Virus record (IMG/VR): IMGVR_UViG_3300045999_001945
Location: 1-40,227 of that record
Source of the DNA: a virus
Direction: 5' to 3' (one strand)
Length of the DNA: 40,227 nt
Shown here: positions 1 through 4,529 of the stretch, piece after piece
Position numbering within the stretch: position 1 is the first letter of the stretch
Layout: the number at the start of each line of letters is the position of its first letter
Program-made: the position numbers and the translations under genes
Notes under the pieces: generated by a model
Database searches by the model: none
Told to the model about the DNA's origin: nothing
What the model saw: the letters and a program-made list of their open reading frames with translations, nothing else

Positions 1-25
1 AAGCTCATATTGCTCTCCGTTTGTT

Positions 26-100
26 TGGTGGAGGATACCGGGTACGATCCGGTGACTATGCCTTGCAAGGGCATCGTGTTCCCAACTATACTAATCCCCC
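26..100 (-). tRNA. tRNA-Ala(TGC)-like, irregular anticodon arm
   Basis: The acceptor stem GGGGGAT/ATCCTCC, a perfect T stem (ACCGG/CCGGT) and an encoded CCA are visible. The anticodon arm is an 18-base perfect palindrome centred on TTGCAA, so the stem is either 6 bp with a 6-base loop or 5 bp with an 8-base loop. A standard 5+7+5 arm cannot be drawn. The TGC in the loop and the acceptor sequence suggest Ala, but Cys (GCA) cannot be excluded. It may be non-functional. Confidence 0.7.
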
Positions 101-161
101 ATTGAATTCGTTGACACACTACTTATCCTATTGTACGCGGAGTGTCATCGCGACTTTTACT

Positions 162-244
162 TGGTGCTGGAGGTGAGACTCGAACTCACGTGGGTTTCCC
201 GACGGCTTACAAAACCGTTGCAATCGCCGCTATGCGACTCCAGC
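162..244 (-). tRNA. tRNA-Thr(TGT) with a long variable arm
   Basis: Acceptor GCTGGAG/CTCCAGC, T arm GTGAG-TTCGAGT-CTCAC, discriminator A and encoded CCA. The anticodon stem ACGGT/GCCGT holds loop TTTGTAA, giving anticodon TGT (Thr). The variable region is 12 bases and folds as GGG-AAA-CCC. That is class II architecture, normally limited to Leu, Ser and bacterial Tyr. A GTA (Tyr) reading was tested, but the stem then fails to pair. Confidence 0.85.
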
Positions 245-252
245 GTTATTCT

Positions 253-331
253 TGGCTCCGCATCTGAGTAACGATCTCAGCTAACCATGGATTAACAGTC
301 CAGCCCATGCACCATGCTCGGGTTCTGCGGA
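253..331 (-). tRNA. tRNA-Asn(GTT)
   Basis: Anticodon loop CTGTTAA gives GTT. The T arm CTGAG-ATCGTTA-CTCAG and a 6 of 7 paired acceptor (TCCGCAG/ATGCGGA) are followed by discriminator G and an encoded CCA. It is the first tRNA downstream of the consensus promoter at 344-372. Confidence 0.88.
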
Positions 332-343
332 ATTGATTTCTAA

Positions 344-372
344 ATTATATATGCGTTCTGAACACTTGTCAA
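344..372 (-). promoter_or_regulatory. Consensus sigma-70 promoter inside the tRNA array
   Basis: Reading the minus strand, TTGACA is followed after exactly 17 bases by TATAAT, a full consensus match. It lies between tRNA-Gln and tRNA-Asn and would drive the Asn, Thr and Ala tRNAs. A host-polymerase early promoter is the simplest reading. Confidence 0.85.
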
Positions 373-383
373 GAACTTTTTTT

Positions 384-458
384 TGGCAGAGGATGATGGG
401 ATCGAACCACCGGATGTCTGAATCAAAATCAGATGCCTTACCACTTGGCTAATCCCCT
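384..458 (-). tRNA. tRNA-Gln(TTG)
   Basis: Acceptor AGGGGAT/ATCCTCT, anticodon stem TCTGA/TCAGA with loop TTTTGAT (TTG, Gln), discriminator G and encoded CCA. The Gln-type D arm (TAGCCAAGTGGTAAGGCA) is intact. Confidence 0.92.
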
Positions 459-528
459 AAAAACAACAGACTGCGTTTTTGCTTTAGTCCAATAAAGTTT
501 TTTGTATTTGCTGTATGCAGTCTAAAAA

Positions 529-607
529 TGGTCCGAGATGCTGGATTCGAACCAGCGGTTTCCTGCTCCCAAAGCAGGCGGAATGAACCAGACTATCCTA
601 ATCTCGG
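529..607 (-). tRNA. tRNA-Pro(TGG)
   Basis: Acceptor CCGAGAT/ATCTCGG, anticodon stem CCTGC/GCAGG with loop TTTGGGA (TGG, Pro), T arm GCTGG-TTCGAAT-CCAGC, discriminator A and encoded CCA. Confidence 0.92.
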
Positions 608-613
608 TTATCT

Positions 614-688
614 TGGTGGTGATAGAAGGTATCGATCCTTCCTCGTCGGCTTATGAAACCGCTACGCATCCATCTACGTCATATCACC
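614..688 (-). tRNA. tRNA-Met(CAT), elongator type (or Ile-CAT)
   Basis: Acceptor GGTGATA/TATCACC is fully paired, which argues against initiator identity. The anticodon loop TTCATAA gives CAT. T arm GAAGG-ATCGATA-CCTTC and encoded CCA are present. A CAT anticodon could also be lysidine-modified to read the Ile ATA codon, which the sequence cannot decide. A 17-bp inverted repeat (690-850) ends immediately upstream. Confidence 0.88.
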
Positions 689-689
689 A

Positions 690-850
690 GTATCAAATAG
701 TAAGACACTTTCATCTGTTTAAGAGCATAAGATGCCCTCTCATATCAATGCAGTGCCACCACAGCACATTTATTGCACGACAGAGATCGGTAATACCTTG
801 AAAGTTAGGCTGCTGGTTACACATTTTACACAGGTCTTACTATTTGATAC
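690..850. repeat. 17-bp perfect inverted repeat enclosing a structured spacer
   Basis: Positions 690-706 (GTATCAAATAGTAAGAC) are perfectly complementary to 834-850. The 127-base interior can form further hairpins, including a GTGC/GCAC stem and an AGAG..GCAT/ATGC..CTCT stem. No credible gene lies here. It sits between the unknown gene at 883-1260 and tRNA-Met, so on the minus strand it would be a large RNA hairpin just before the tRNA. Confidence 0.8.
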
Positions 851-882
851 CATAACACCTCGTGCGTCAAGGGGAATAAAAC

Positions 883-1260
883 TCAATACTTACTAAATGT
901 TTTTCTACCGTTTTCTTTTGCAATCTTATACTGTATTCCGAGTGCAGACGCACACGGAAATTGGCCATCTTTATAAAACCTAATACCGTTAAGTGTGAAT
1001 GCTTTTAATACCCTATCTCCATTCCACCAACCCCGTTCTACTCTAACGTACCCCTCGGCTTCTAGTAGATGGCGTAGTTTAACAAACTCCGGATGGTCAG
1101 CCCAGGACTGCGTAGTCATCTTAGCCTTCCCATCCTTGAACATCTCTCTTATATGTTCTGGTACATATTCAAGAGGGGATTGTAAGGTATACTCCGCCTC
1201 CTGTACAACATTTACAGATGATAGGTATTCTTCGGCAATTTCAAAATTCTTAAGCTTCAT
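883..1260 (-). CDS. Hypothetical protein, 125 aa, within the tRNA array
   Basis: I do not recognise a defined family. The protein is soluble with no membrane segment. Its C-terminal half (about residues 70-110) has a run around RGWWNGDRV and FPCAS that I associate with small conserved proteins of T4-like phages, without a known role. The ATG has a good ribosome binding site (AGGAT, 5 bases upstream). It is the only non-endonuclease gene between tRNA genes here, lying between tRNA-Leu(TAA) and the inverted repeat upstream of tRNA-Met. No promoter of its own is convincing; a TTGACG-17-TCAAAT match at about 842-870 is downstream of it and weak. Function unknown. Confidence 0.75.
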   Translation of the reverse strand: MKLKNFEIAEEYLSSVNVVQEAEYTLQSPLEYVPEHIREMFKDGKAKMTTQSWADHPEFVKLRHLLEAEGYVRVERGWWNGDRVLKAFTLNGIRFYKDGQFPCASALGIQYKIAKENGRKTFSKY

Positions 1261-1273
1261 AGTTTATCCTTAA

Positions 1274-1350
1274 TGGTACCCGGGACGGGGGTCGAACCCG
1301 TAAAACCCGAATTTTAAGTTCGGTATGTATTCCTATTCCATCACCCGGGC
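1274..1350 (-). tRNA. tRNA-Leu(TAA) with a short (5-base) variable loop
   Basis: The acceptor pairs GCCCGGG with CCCGGGT, the anticodon stem CCGAA/TTCGG holds loop CTTAAAA (TAA, Leu), and the T arm is ACGGG-TTCGACC-CCCGT with encoded CCA. The variable region is only GTTTT, class I size, whereas bacterial and T4 Leu tRNAs carry a long variable arm. Total length 77 bases. Confidence 0.9.
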
Positions 1351-1357
1351 AAATTTA

Positions 1358-1455
1358 CCATATTGAAACATACCGGTGTTCTGCGATACGGGCGACTAAC
1401 TCCCGCACACGCTTACTAGTCAGGTAAGCCCCGTACCCGATATGCTTCAATATGG
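1358..1455. repeat. tRNA-array inverted repeat element A
   Basis: Left arm 1358-1372 (CCATATTGAAACATA) pairs with right arm 1441-1455 (TATGCTTCAATATGG), with one A/G difference that becomes a G-U pair in minus-strand RNA. The 68-base interior contains a GCTTAC/GTAAGC hairpin and a TACGGG/CCCGTA stem, so the product would be a branched RNA. Arms are shared with elements B, C and D; interiors are not. Confidence 0.88.
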
Positions 1456-1536
1456 TCCCGCTGCGTCACTGAGCGGGTAGAGCTTCATGGGCCGTGAAAG
1501 GACTAATCCCACCCACTACACACTATAACGCACTTA
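1456..1536 (-). other. Structured spacer without a recognisable gene
   Basis: No tRNA could be fitted. The minus strand shows a CCCGCT/AGCGGG hairpin ending directly in ACCA next to element A, and a 5-bp stem with a 7-base loop containing GCC. It might be a decayed tRNA, but there is no acceptor 5-prime strand. Confidence 0.4.
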
Positions 1537-1609
1537 CCATATTGAAACACACTTAACCTACTATGCATGGCGCGCGACTGGCGTTTCAGAAAAATGTGTT
1601 TCAATATGG
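1537..1609. repeat. tRNA-array inverted repeat element B
   Basis: The 15-bp arms are perfect: 1537-1551 (CCATATTGAAACACA) and 1595-1609 (TGTGTTTCAATATGG). The interior is only 43 bases. This copy has no recognisable tRNA immediately 5-prime on the minus strand, unlike C and D. Confidence 0.88.
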
Positions 1610-1723
1610 CGGCAAGAACGTCCTTGGTAGTACGGATCTAGACGTATTTTCACTCCTCGGTTATCTCTCTCTTCGGTCTTGCAAAACCTCTGGTCACCCT
1701 TCACTTTAGAACTACCTAACTCG
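1610..1723 (-). other. Spacer with tRNA-like fragments
   Basis: No gene is called. On the minus strand a GGTAGT segment is complementary to a later ACTACC, and between them lies a short stem around TTTTGCAAG. The arrangement resembles an acceptor stem and anticodon arm, but there is no T arm and no CCA. Possibly a decayed tRNA. Confidence 0.3.
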
Positions 1724-1824
1724 CCATATTGAAACACACTGACAGAAGATCGACCCAATTGGCTGCTGGCACGCTTCTGCTTAGGGTTGCCACACCCGTG
1801 AACTAACAATGTGCTTCAATATGG
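1724..1824. repeat. tRNA-array inverted repeat element C, arm starts at the CCA of tRNA-Leu(TAG)
   Basis: Left arm 1724-1738 (CCATATTGAAACACA), right arm 1810-1824 (TGTGCTTCAATATGG). Positions 1822-1824 are also the CCA end of tRNA-Leu(TAG), so the arm includes the tRNA 3-prime end. Interior of 71 bases with a CAGAAG/CTTCTG pairing. Confidence 0.9.
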
Positions 1825-1898
1825 TGCCCCAGAGGAGACTCGAACTCCTAAAATTTGGTTTCTAAGACCAACACGTATACCTATTCCGTCACCGGGGC
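1822..1898 (-). tRNA. tRNA-Leu(TAG) with a short (5-base) variable loop
   Basis: Acceptor GCCCCGG/CTGGGGC, anticodon stem TTGGT/ACCAA with loop CTTAGAA (TAG, Leu), T arm AGGAG-TTCGAGT-CTCCT and encoded CCA. The variable region is ATTTT only, as in tRNA-Leu(TAA). Its CCA is shared with inverted repeat C. Confidence 0.92.
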
Positions 1899-1909
1899 TA
1901 ATTTACTTT

Positions 1910-1984
1910 TGGTAGGTCATCGCAGGTTCGAACTGCGTTCTCTCACCTTAAGAGGGTGGACTTCACCATCAAAGTTTATGACCT
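1910..1984 (-). tRNA. tRNA-Lys(CTT)
   Basis: Acceptor AGGTCAT/ATGACCT, D stem ACTT/AAGT, anticodon loop CTCTTAA (CTT, Lys AAG codon), T arm CGCAG-TTCGAAC-CTGCG and encoded CCA. A second Lys tRNA with anticodon TTT lies at 3505-3582. Confidence 0.9.
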
Positions 1985-1995
1985 ATTGTTACAAC

Positions 1996-2057
1996 AGAGT
2001 AGCTTTTTACGGTTTAGATTACAAGTCTAATGTATTATTGTTTGCTGTATCTACTCT
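1996..2057 (-). pseudogene. T-armless tRNA-like element, Thr-type anticodon loop
   Basis: On the minus strand AGAGTAG and CTACTCT form a 7-bp acceptor-like stem 62 bases end to end. Between them the stem TTAGA/TCTAA holds a canonical-looking loop CTTGTAA (TGT). There is no T arm and the 3-prime end reads GTTG rather than CCA. A decayed tRNA is the likeliest explanation; chance pairing cannot be excluded. Confidence 0.45.
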
Positions 2058-2062
2058 AAATT

Positions 2063-2137
2063 TGGTTGCGGACCCCCGAGTCGCACAGGGTATCTCTAGG
2101 TTATGAGCCTAGCGGATTGCTCTCTTCCTCGCCCGCG
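2063..2137 (-). tRNA. tRNA-fMet(CAT), probable initiator
   Basis: The acceptor pairs CGCGGGC with GTCCGCA, leaving an unpaired C1-A72, the hallmark of bacterial initiator tRNA. The anticodon stem CTAGG/CCTAG holds loop CTCATAA (CAT). T arm CCCTG-TGCGACT-CGGGG and encoded CCA are present. The three G-C pairs usual in the initiator anticodon stem are missing. Confidence 0.82.
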
Positions 2138-2143
2138 ATTGTT

Positions 2144-2223
2144 TGGCGACCGACAGGGGTAACGATCCCCTCTGACTCTCTTGCGTGACAGGCAAGCGAC
2201 CACTCCATGCAGTCCCGTCGGCC
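2144..2223 (-). tRNA. tRNA-Asp(GTC)
   Basis: Acceptor GGCCGAC/GTCGGTC, anticodon stem CTTGC/GCAAG with loop CTGTCAC (GTC, Asp), T arm AGGGG-ATCGTTA-CCCCT, discriminator G and encoded CCA. Confidence 0.92.
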
Positions 2224-2232
2224 ATTGTAAAA

Positions 2233-2426
2233 CCATTTAGTTTGTTGTCTCTTTATAGACTACGTTCACCCGTAGCCGTTTGCTTTTCATCCCACCGACT
2301 TATTTTAGGTAGCTACTCCGTTTTTCGTCAGAGAGAACTGCGTACTGTTTGAAAGGTACCGTCCACAGTATTAGCATTGCACTGACCTGGTTGCACAGGT
2401 ATTTTCAGAAACAACAAACTAAATGG
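2233..2426. repeat. Inverted repeat element G, arm starts at the CCA of tRNA-Val
   Basis: Positions 2233-2248 (CCATTTAGTTTGTTGT) are perfectly complementary to 2411-2426. Positions 2424-2426 are the CCA of tRNA-Val, the same geometry as elements C and D but with an unrelated arm sequence. The 162-base interior holds no recognisable gene. Confidence 0.88.
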
Positions 2427-2497
2427 TGCCTCTTGACAGAATCGAACTGCCGTAACCGTCTTGTAAGGGCGGAGTTTTACCATTAAACTAAAGAGGC
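2424..2497 (-). tRNA. tRNA-Val(TAC)
   Basis: Acceptor GCCTCTT/AAGAGGC, anticodon stem CCGCC/GACGG (one mismatch) with loop CTTACAA (TAC, Val), discriminator A and encoded CCA shared with inverted repeat G. First tRNA after the promoter at 2574-2602. Confidence 0.9.
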
Positions 2498-2573
2498 ACA
2501 TACCGAGGCAGATTCGACAACCTCGTCGCACTCTTGCCGGGGTGGCAGTCTTCGTGCTTTTCTTGATGTGTTC

Positions 2574-2602
2574 ATTATATATCAGAACACATCGGATGTC
2601 AA
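2574..2602 (-). promoter_or_regulatory. Consensus sigma-70 promoter upstream of tRNA-Val
   Basis: TTGACA, 17 bases, TATAAT on the minus strand: full consensus. It overlaps the stop of the homing endonuclease gene, so it restarts transcription of the distal tRNA array after that gene. A GC-rich leader of about 70 bases separates it from tRNA-Val. Confidence 0.87.
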
Positions 2603-3345
2603 CACTTTTCTTTATTGTGTGGAAAGTATGTCTTACATTCTTCTAAGGTGTTTATTATAACAATATTTTGGTACTGCACCCGTAAGCAATCAATTTTTTT
2701 CAACTGCACCTTTTTTGCATGGGCGTTTTTTGGATCAAGAAATATATCATAGTCTATAAGATAGAAGTCTGGAAAATAGTTATGCTTGACTCCACACTCA
2801 TCGAACCAAGGAAGTGGATCTGGTCTAATCCACTTTATCCCTAAACTATCTAATCTTTTAGCAAGTTCTAATTCCCATGTTGAGTCTAACCAAACGCCAT
2901 TATACTCAATCATTTTTCTTTTCAATCTTCGGTGAGGCGAAGAAAGTGCTTTTTGTCTAATAAGATCCTTTGTTTCATTTGAATGAAATAACGAACCTCT
3001 TTTTCTTCTAATATCTATCACTTTCTTAGCAACACCAGCATACTTGCCTTCTGCATGGGCTTGTTTGATTCTCTCAGCAGCTTTTCTTCTACTTTCTTGA
3101 GTTATTTCATTCCTAGCTTTCTCAAGATGTTTATTGTATTGTTTTCTTTTTGGATTGTTATCGCACCATCTGCTGTGATTTGCTCTTTCAGATGTTTTCA
3201 GATCAGAAAAATCTAAACTACAGTATTTACATTTGATAGATTTTTCAAATCTAATATAGATTCCATTGCAAGAATTTATATGTTTATCATAGTTGCCCGA
3301 TCTAGTTGTAAATTCGTTATTACATTTATTGCATATTTTCTTCAT
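2599..3345 (-). CDS. Free-standing homing endonuclease, Vsr-like PD-(D/E)XK type
   Basis: The N-terminus carries two zinc-finger-like Cys clusters (residues 4-26 CxxC..H..C and 39-61 CxxC..H..C). The middle is basic with a NUMOD3-like segment (about 118-130). The C-terminal domain has the nuclease signature of Vsr/EDxHD-like homing enzymes: DSTWE near residue 153, a conserved tryptophan, YFPDFYL near 192, then DPK near 204 where E-x-K is usual. It would cut DNA at a homing site. The ATG has an AAGGA ribosome binding site. It lies between tRNA-Arg and tRNA-Val with no gene visibly interrupted, so the target may be an allele of this locus lacking it. The family was described beside fractured split-intein genes in metagenomes, and such a gene also occurs in this window (35629-37841). 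Family assigned by motif reading. Confidence 0.8.
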   Translation of the reverse strand: MKKICNKCNNEFTTRSGNYDKHINSCNGIYIRFEKSIKCKYCSLDFSDLKTSERANHSRWCDNNPKRKQYNKHLEKARNEITQESRRKAAERIKQAHAEGKYAGVAKKVIDIRRKRGSLFHSNETKDLIRQKALSSPHRRLKRKMIEYNGVWLDSTWELELAKRLDSLGIKWIRPDPLPWFDECGVKHNYFPDFYLIDYDIFLDPKNAHAKKVQLKKIDCLRVQYQNIVIINTLEECKTYFPHNKEKC

Positions 3346-3364
3346 TTTTTTGTCCTTTAGAATT

Positions 3365-3442
3365 TGGTGCGGCTGGTTGGATTCGAACCAACGACCCTCG
3401 CTTTAGAAGAGCGATGCTCTAATTCCTCTGAGCTACAGCCGC
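3365..3442 (-). tRNA. tRNA-Arg(TCT)
   Basis: Acceptor GCGGCTG/CAGCCGC, anticodon stem TCGCT/AGCGA with loop CTTCTAA (TCT, Arg AGA), T arm TTGG-TTCGAAT-CCAA and encoded CCA. Confidence 0.92.
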
Positions 3443-3463
3443 ATTTATTCTATATATAAAAAT

Positions 3464-3498
3464 GAAGTTTTCTACTCTATCCACTGAGTTACGGTCGC
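3464..3498 (-). pseudogene. 5-prime half of a tRNA (remnant)
   Basis: On the minus strand the sequence begins with an acceptor-like GCGACCG and a complete D arm (ACTCAGTGGATAGAGT), then breaks off in the anticodon stem and passes into AT-rich DNA. No 3-prime half follows before tRNA-Arg. It looks like a truncated Arg-type tRNA left by recombination. Confidence 0.7.
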
Positions 3499-3504
3499 AA
3501 ATTT

Positions 3505-3582
3505 TGGTGGGACCACTCGGATTCGAACCGAAGAGTCTTACTCCTTAAAAGGGAGATGTTTTAACCGTTAAACTATAGTCCC
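3505..3582 (-). tRNA. tRNA-Lys(TTT)
   Basis: Acceptor GGGACTA/TGGTCCC, anticodon stem TCTCC/GGAGT with loop CTTTTAA (TTT, Lys AAA), T arm with TTCGAAT loop and encoded CCA. Confidence 0.92.
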
Positions 3583-3591
3583 ATCTTGTCT

Positions 3592-3666
3592 TGGTACCCA
3601 CAGGTGGGATTGAACCACCGACCTTCGCCTTATCAAGACGCTGCTCTACCACTGAGCCATGCGGGT
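3592..3666 (-). tRNA. tRNA-Ile(GAT)
   Basis: Acceptor ACCCGCA/TGTGGGT, classic D arm, anticodon loop TTGATAA (GAT, Ile), T arm GGTGG-TTCAATC-CCACC and encoded CCA. Confidence 0.92.
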
Positions 3667-3671
3667 GTATT

Positions 3672-3768
3672 GGCGCTGTATTTTCTCCAAGAAGATTGAC
3701 CTATTGTTCTTCTCTTCACACTGCGACAGCTTTGAACTGAGAGATCGCAGTAACTTGGAATACAGCAT
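3672..3768. repeat. Structured spacer with nested inverted repeats (element H)
   Basis: An outer GCTGTATT..CCAAG pairs with CTTGG..AATACAGC, and an inner ACTGCGA pairs with TCGCAGT. No gene is seen. On the minus strand this is a branched RNA hairpin between tRNA-Ala and tRNA-Ile. Confidence 0.65.
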
Positions 3769-3772
3769 AACT

Positions 3773-3847
3773 TGGTGGACCGACGGGGGATCGAACCCCG
3801 ACTAAAGGCTTGCAAAGCCCCTGTGCTCCCATTATCACTATCAGCCC
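3773..3847 (-). tRNA. tRNA-Ala(TGC)
   Basis: Acceptor GGGCTGA/TCGGTCC, anticodon stem GGGGC/GCCTT with loop TTTGCAA (TGC, Ala), T arm GGGG-TTCGATC-CCCC and encoded CCA. This is the regular Ala tRNA, in contrast to the one at 26-100. Confidence 0.92.
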
Positions 3848-3854
3848 ATAAACT

Positions 3855-3949
3855 TGGTGGATGTTTCAGGATTCGCACCCGAATATTCTCTTTCGACTGT
3901 TGATCACAGTGTACTCTGAGATGCATAACCTATTTCTGCCAATACACCC
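3855..3949 (-). tRNA. Class II-like tRNA, isotype undetermined
   Basis: The acceptor (GGGTGTA/AACATCC, six pairs), Ser-like D arm (GCA/TGC stem), T arm TCGGG-TGCGAAT-CCTGA and encoded CCA are recognisable over 95 bases. The anticodon is ambiguous. One hairpin has a 7-bp stem with one mismatch and 6-base loop AGTACA (GTA, Tyr-like). An alternative is ACTG/CAGT with loop TGATCAA. Neither puts a U before a standard anticodon. It may be inactive or carry an insertion. Confidence 0.55.
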
Positions 3950-3956
3950 AAAAACT

Positions 3957-4044
3957 TGGTGGGGACTGAAGGAATCGAACCTAATTGCCGCCACTCTGCA
4001 TATTATGGCAAGTGATTTACAGTCACCCGCAGAGAACAGCCCCC
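3957..4044 (-). tRNA. tRNA-Tyr(GTA) with a reduced D arm
   Basis: Acceptor GGGGGCT/AGTCCCC is fully paired, anticodon stem GTGA/TCAC holds the typical Tyr loop CTGTAAA, and CCA is encoded. Only about ten bases separate acceptor and anticodon stem, too few for a D arm. The long variable arm has a TTGCC/GGCAA stem whose loop contains GCAGAG, complementary to CTCTGC in the short D region. The T stem is weak (three firm pairs). Confidence 0.7.
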
Positions 4045-4132
4045 ATTATATTCTTGCCGGTTACGCTTTCCGGCGCTGCTTGTAGTCTCCACAAATCAGG
4101 AGTAGTACACAGTCGTAAATACAAATTCTTTA
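4045..4132 (-). other. Spacer with two hairpins
   Basis: Minus-strand RNA would fold GCCGG/CCGGC and CTCC/GGAG hairpins. No tRNA or gene could be fitted. Confidence 0.4.
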
Positions 4133-4210
4133 CCATATTGAAACACACTATTGTTAAGACTCGCTCATAACCCGTTGTATGCACCAGCAAGATAGTGTGC
4201 TTCAATATGG
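4133..4210. repeat. tRNA-array inverted repeat element D, arm starts at the CCA of tRNA-Glu
   Basis: Arms of 18 bases at 4133-4150 (CCATATTGAAACACACTA) and 4193-4210 pair completely in minus-strand RNA with one G-U. Positions 4208-4210 are the CCA of tRNA-Glu. Interior of 42 bases. The arm sequence is that of elements A-C, about 2.3 kb away. Confidence 0.9.
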
Positions 4211-4282
4211 TACTCCCGAACGGTTTCGATCCGTCTTTTCCGCCTTGAAAGGGCAGCGTCCTAGCCAGTAGACGACGGGAGC
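4208..4282 (-). tRNA. tRNA-Glu(TTC)
   Basis: Acceptor GCTCCCG/CGGGAGT, anticodon stem CTGCC/GGCGG with loop CTTTCAA (TTC, Glu) and encoded CCA shared with inverted repeat D. It is the first tRNA after the three-promoter leader; boxA at 4293-4308 lies 10 bases upstream. Confidence 0.92.
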
Positions 4283-4292
4283 AAATGATCTT

Positions 4293-4308
4293 CTGATTGT
4301 TAAAGAAC
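4293..4308 (-). promoter_or_regulatory. boxA-like antitermination site, proximal
   Basis: Minus strand GTTCTTTAACAATCAG closely matches E. coli rrn boxA (TGCTCTTTAACAA), the RNA site bound by NusB/NusE. It directly follows the GAAA-tetraloop hairpin at 4309-4328, which is the rrn order. Confidence 0.75.
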
Positions 4309-4328
4309 ATCGCCGATTTCTCAGCAAT
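4309..4328 (-). other. GAAA-tetraloop hairpin at the 5-prime end of the P3 transcript
   Basis: Minus strand ATTGCTGA-GAAA-TCGGCGAT folds as an 8-bp stem (with G-U pairs) capped by a GNRA tetraloop. It begins about 7 bases after the -10 of P3, so at or next to +1. A boxB-like or 5-prime-protecting element is inferred. Confidence 0.75.
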
Positions 4329-4334
4329 GAAGAC

Positions 4335-4363
4335 AGTGTATCAGTAACCTGATTTACTGTCAA
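4335..4363 (-). promoter_or_regulatory. tRNA-array promoter P3 (proximal)
   Basis: TTGACA, 17 bases, TACACT on the minus strand. Followed by the GAAA hairpin and boxA, then tRNA-Glu. Confidence 0.82.
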
Positions 4364-4370
4364 CAACTTT

Positions 4371-4490
4371 CAATGATTAGATCGAAATGCACTCGCATCT
4401 GCTTTTTGAGCCGCGTGTTCTCCACCCTTGATTCCAGACTAGTACTAGGGGTGTGTGCTCATTTACACTAGCACTTCGATCTAATCACTG
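4371..4490. repeat. 20-bp stem enclosing an 80-base loop between P2 and P3
   Basis: Arms 4371-4390 and 4471-4490 pair over all 20 positions in minus-strand RNA with two G-U pairs. The upper arm shares its last three bases with boxA at 4488-4503. The interior folds further (CACCC/GGGTG, GAGC/GCTC). The geometry recalls the RNase III processing stems of rRNA operons. No gene inside. Confidence 0.82.
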
Positions 4491-4503
4491 ATTGTTAAAG
4501 AAC
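4488..4503 (-). promoter_or_regulatory. boxA-like antitermination site, distal
   Basis: The same 16 bases as at 4293-4308, again right after a GAAA-tetraloop hairpin (4505-4520). Two identical copies make a chance match unlikely. Confidence 0.75.
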
Positions 4504-4504
4504 C

Positions 4505-4520
4505 GAGCGATTTCTCACTC
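4505..4520 (-). other. GAAA-tetraloop hairpin of the P2 transcript
   Basis: Minus strand GAGTGA-GAAA-TCGCTC, a 6-bp stem with one G-U pair, a few bases after the predicted P2 start. Confidence 0.75.
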
Positions 4521-4529
4521 AACAGATAC

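Noticed and set aside
538-801. Plus-strand ORF over tRNA-Pro and tRNA-Met
   Set aside because: It reads through two tRNA genes in the antisense direction.
842-870. Sigma-70 promoter TTGACG-17-TCAAAT upstream of tRNA-Met
   Set aside because: The -10 matches only four of six bases and overlaps the inverted repeat arm.
1453-1536. A tRNA ending in the ACCA next to repeat A
   Set aside because: No acceptor 5-prime strand, no T loop; only hairpins could be drawn.
1561-1809. 82-aa minus-strand ORF across the tRNA spacers
   Set aside because: It covers inverted repeats B and C and the spacer between; no ribosome binding site, Arg/Ser/Gly-rich random-looking translation.
1358-4210. CRISPR array from the repeated CCATATTGAA arms
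   Set aside because: The repeats are inverted pairs at tRNA ends with irregular spacing; no direct repeat-spacer pattern and no cas genes.
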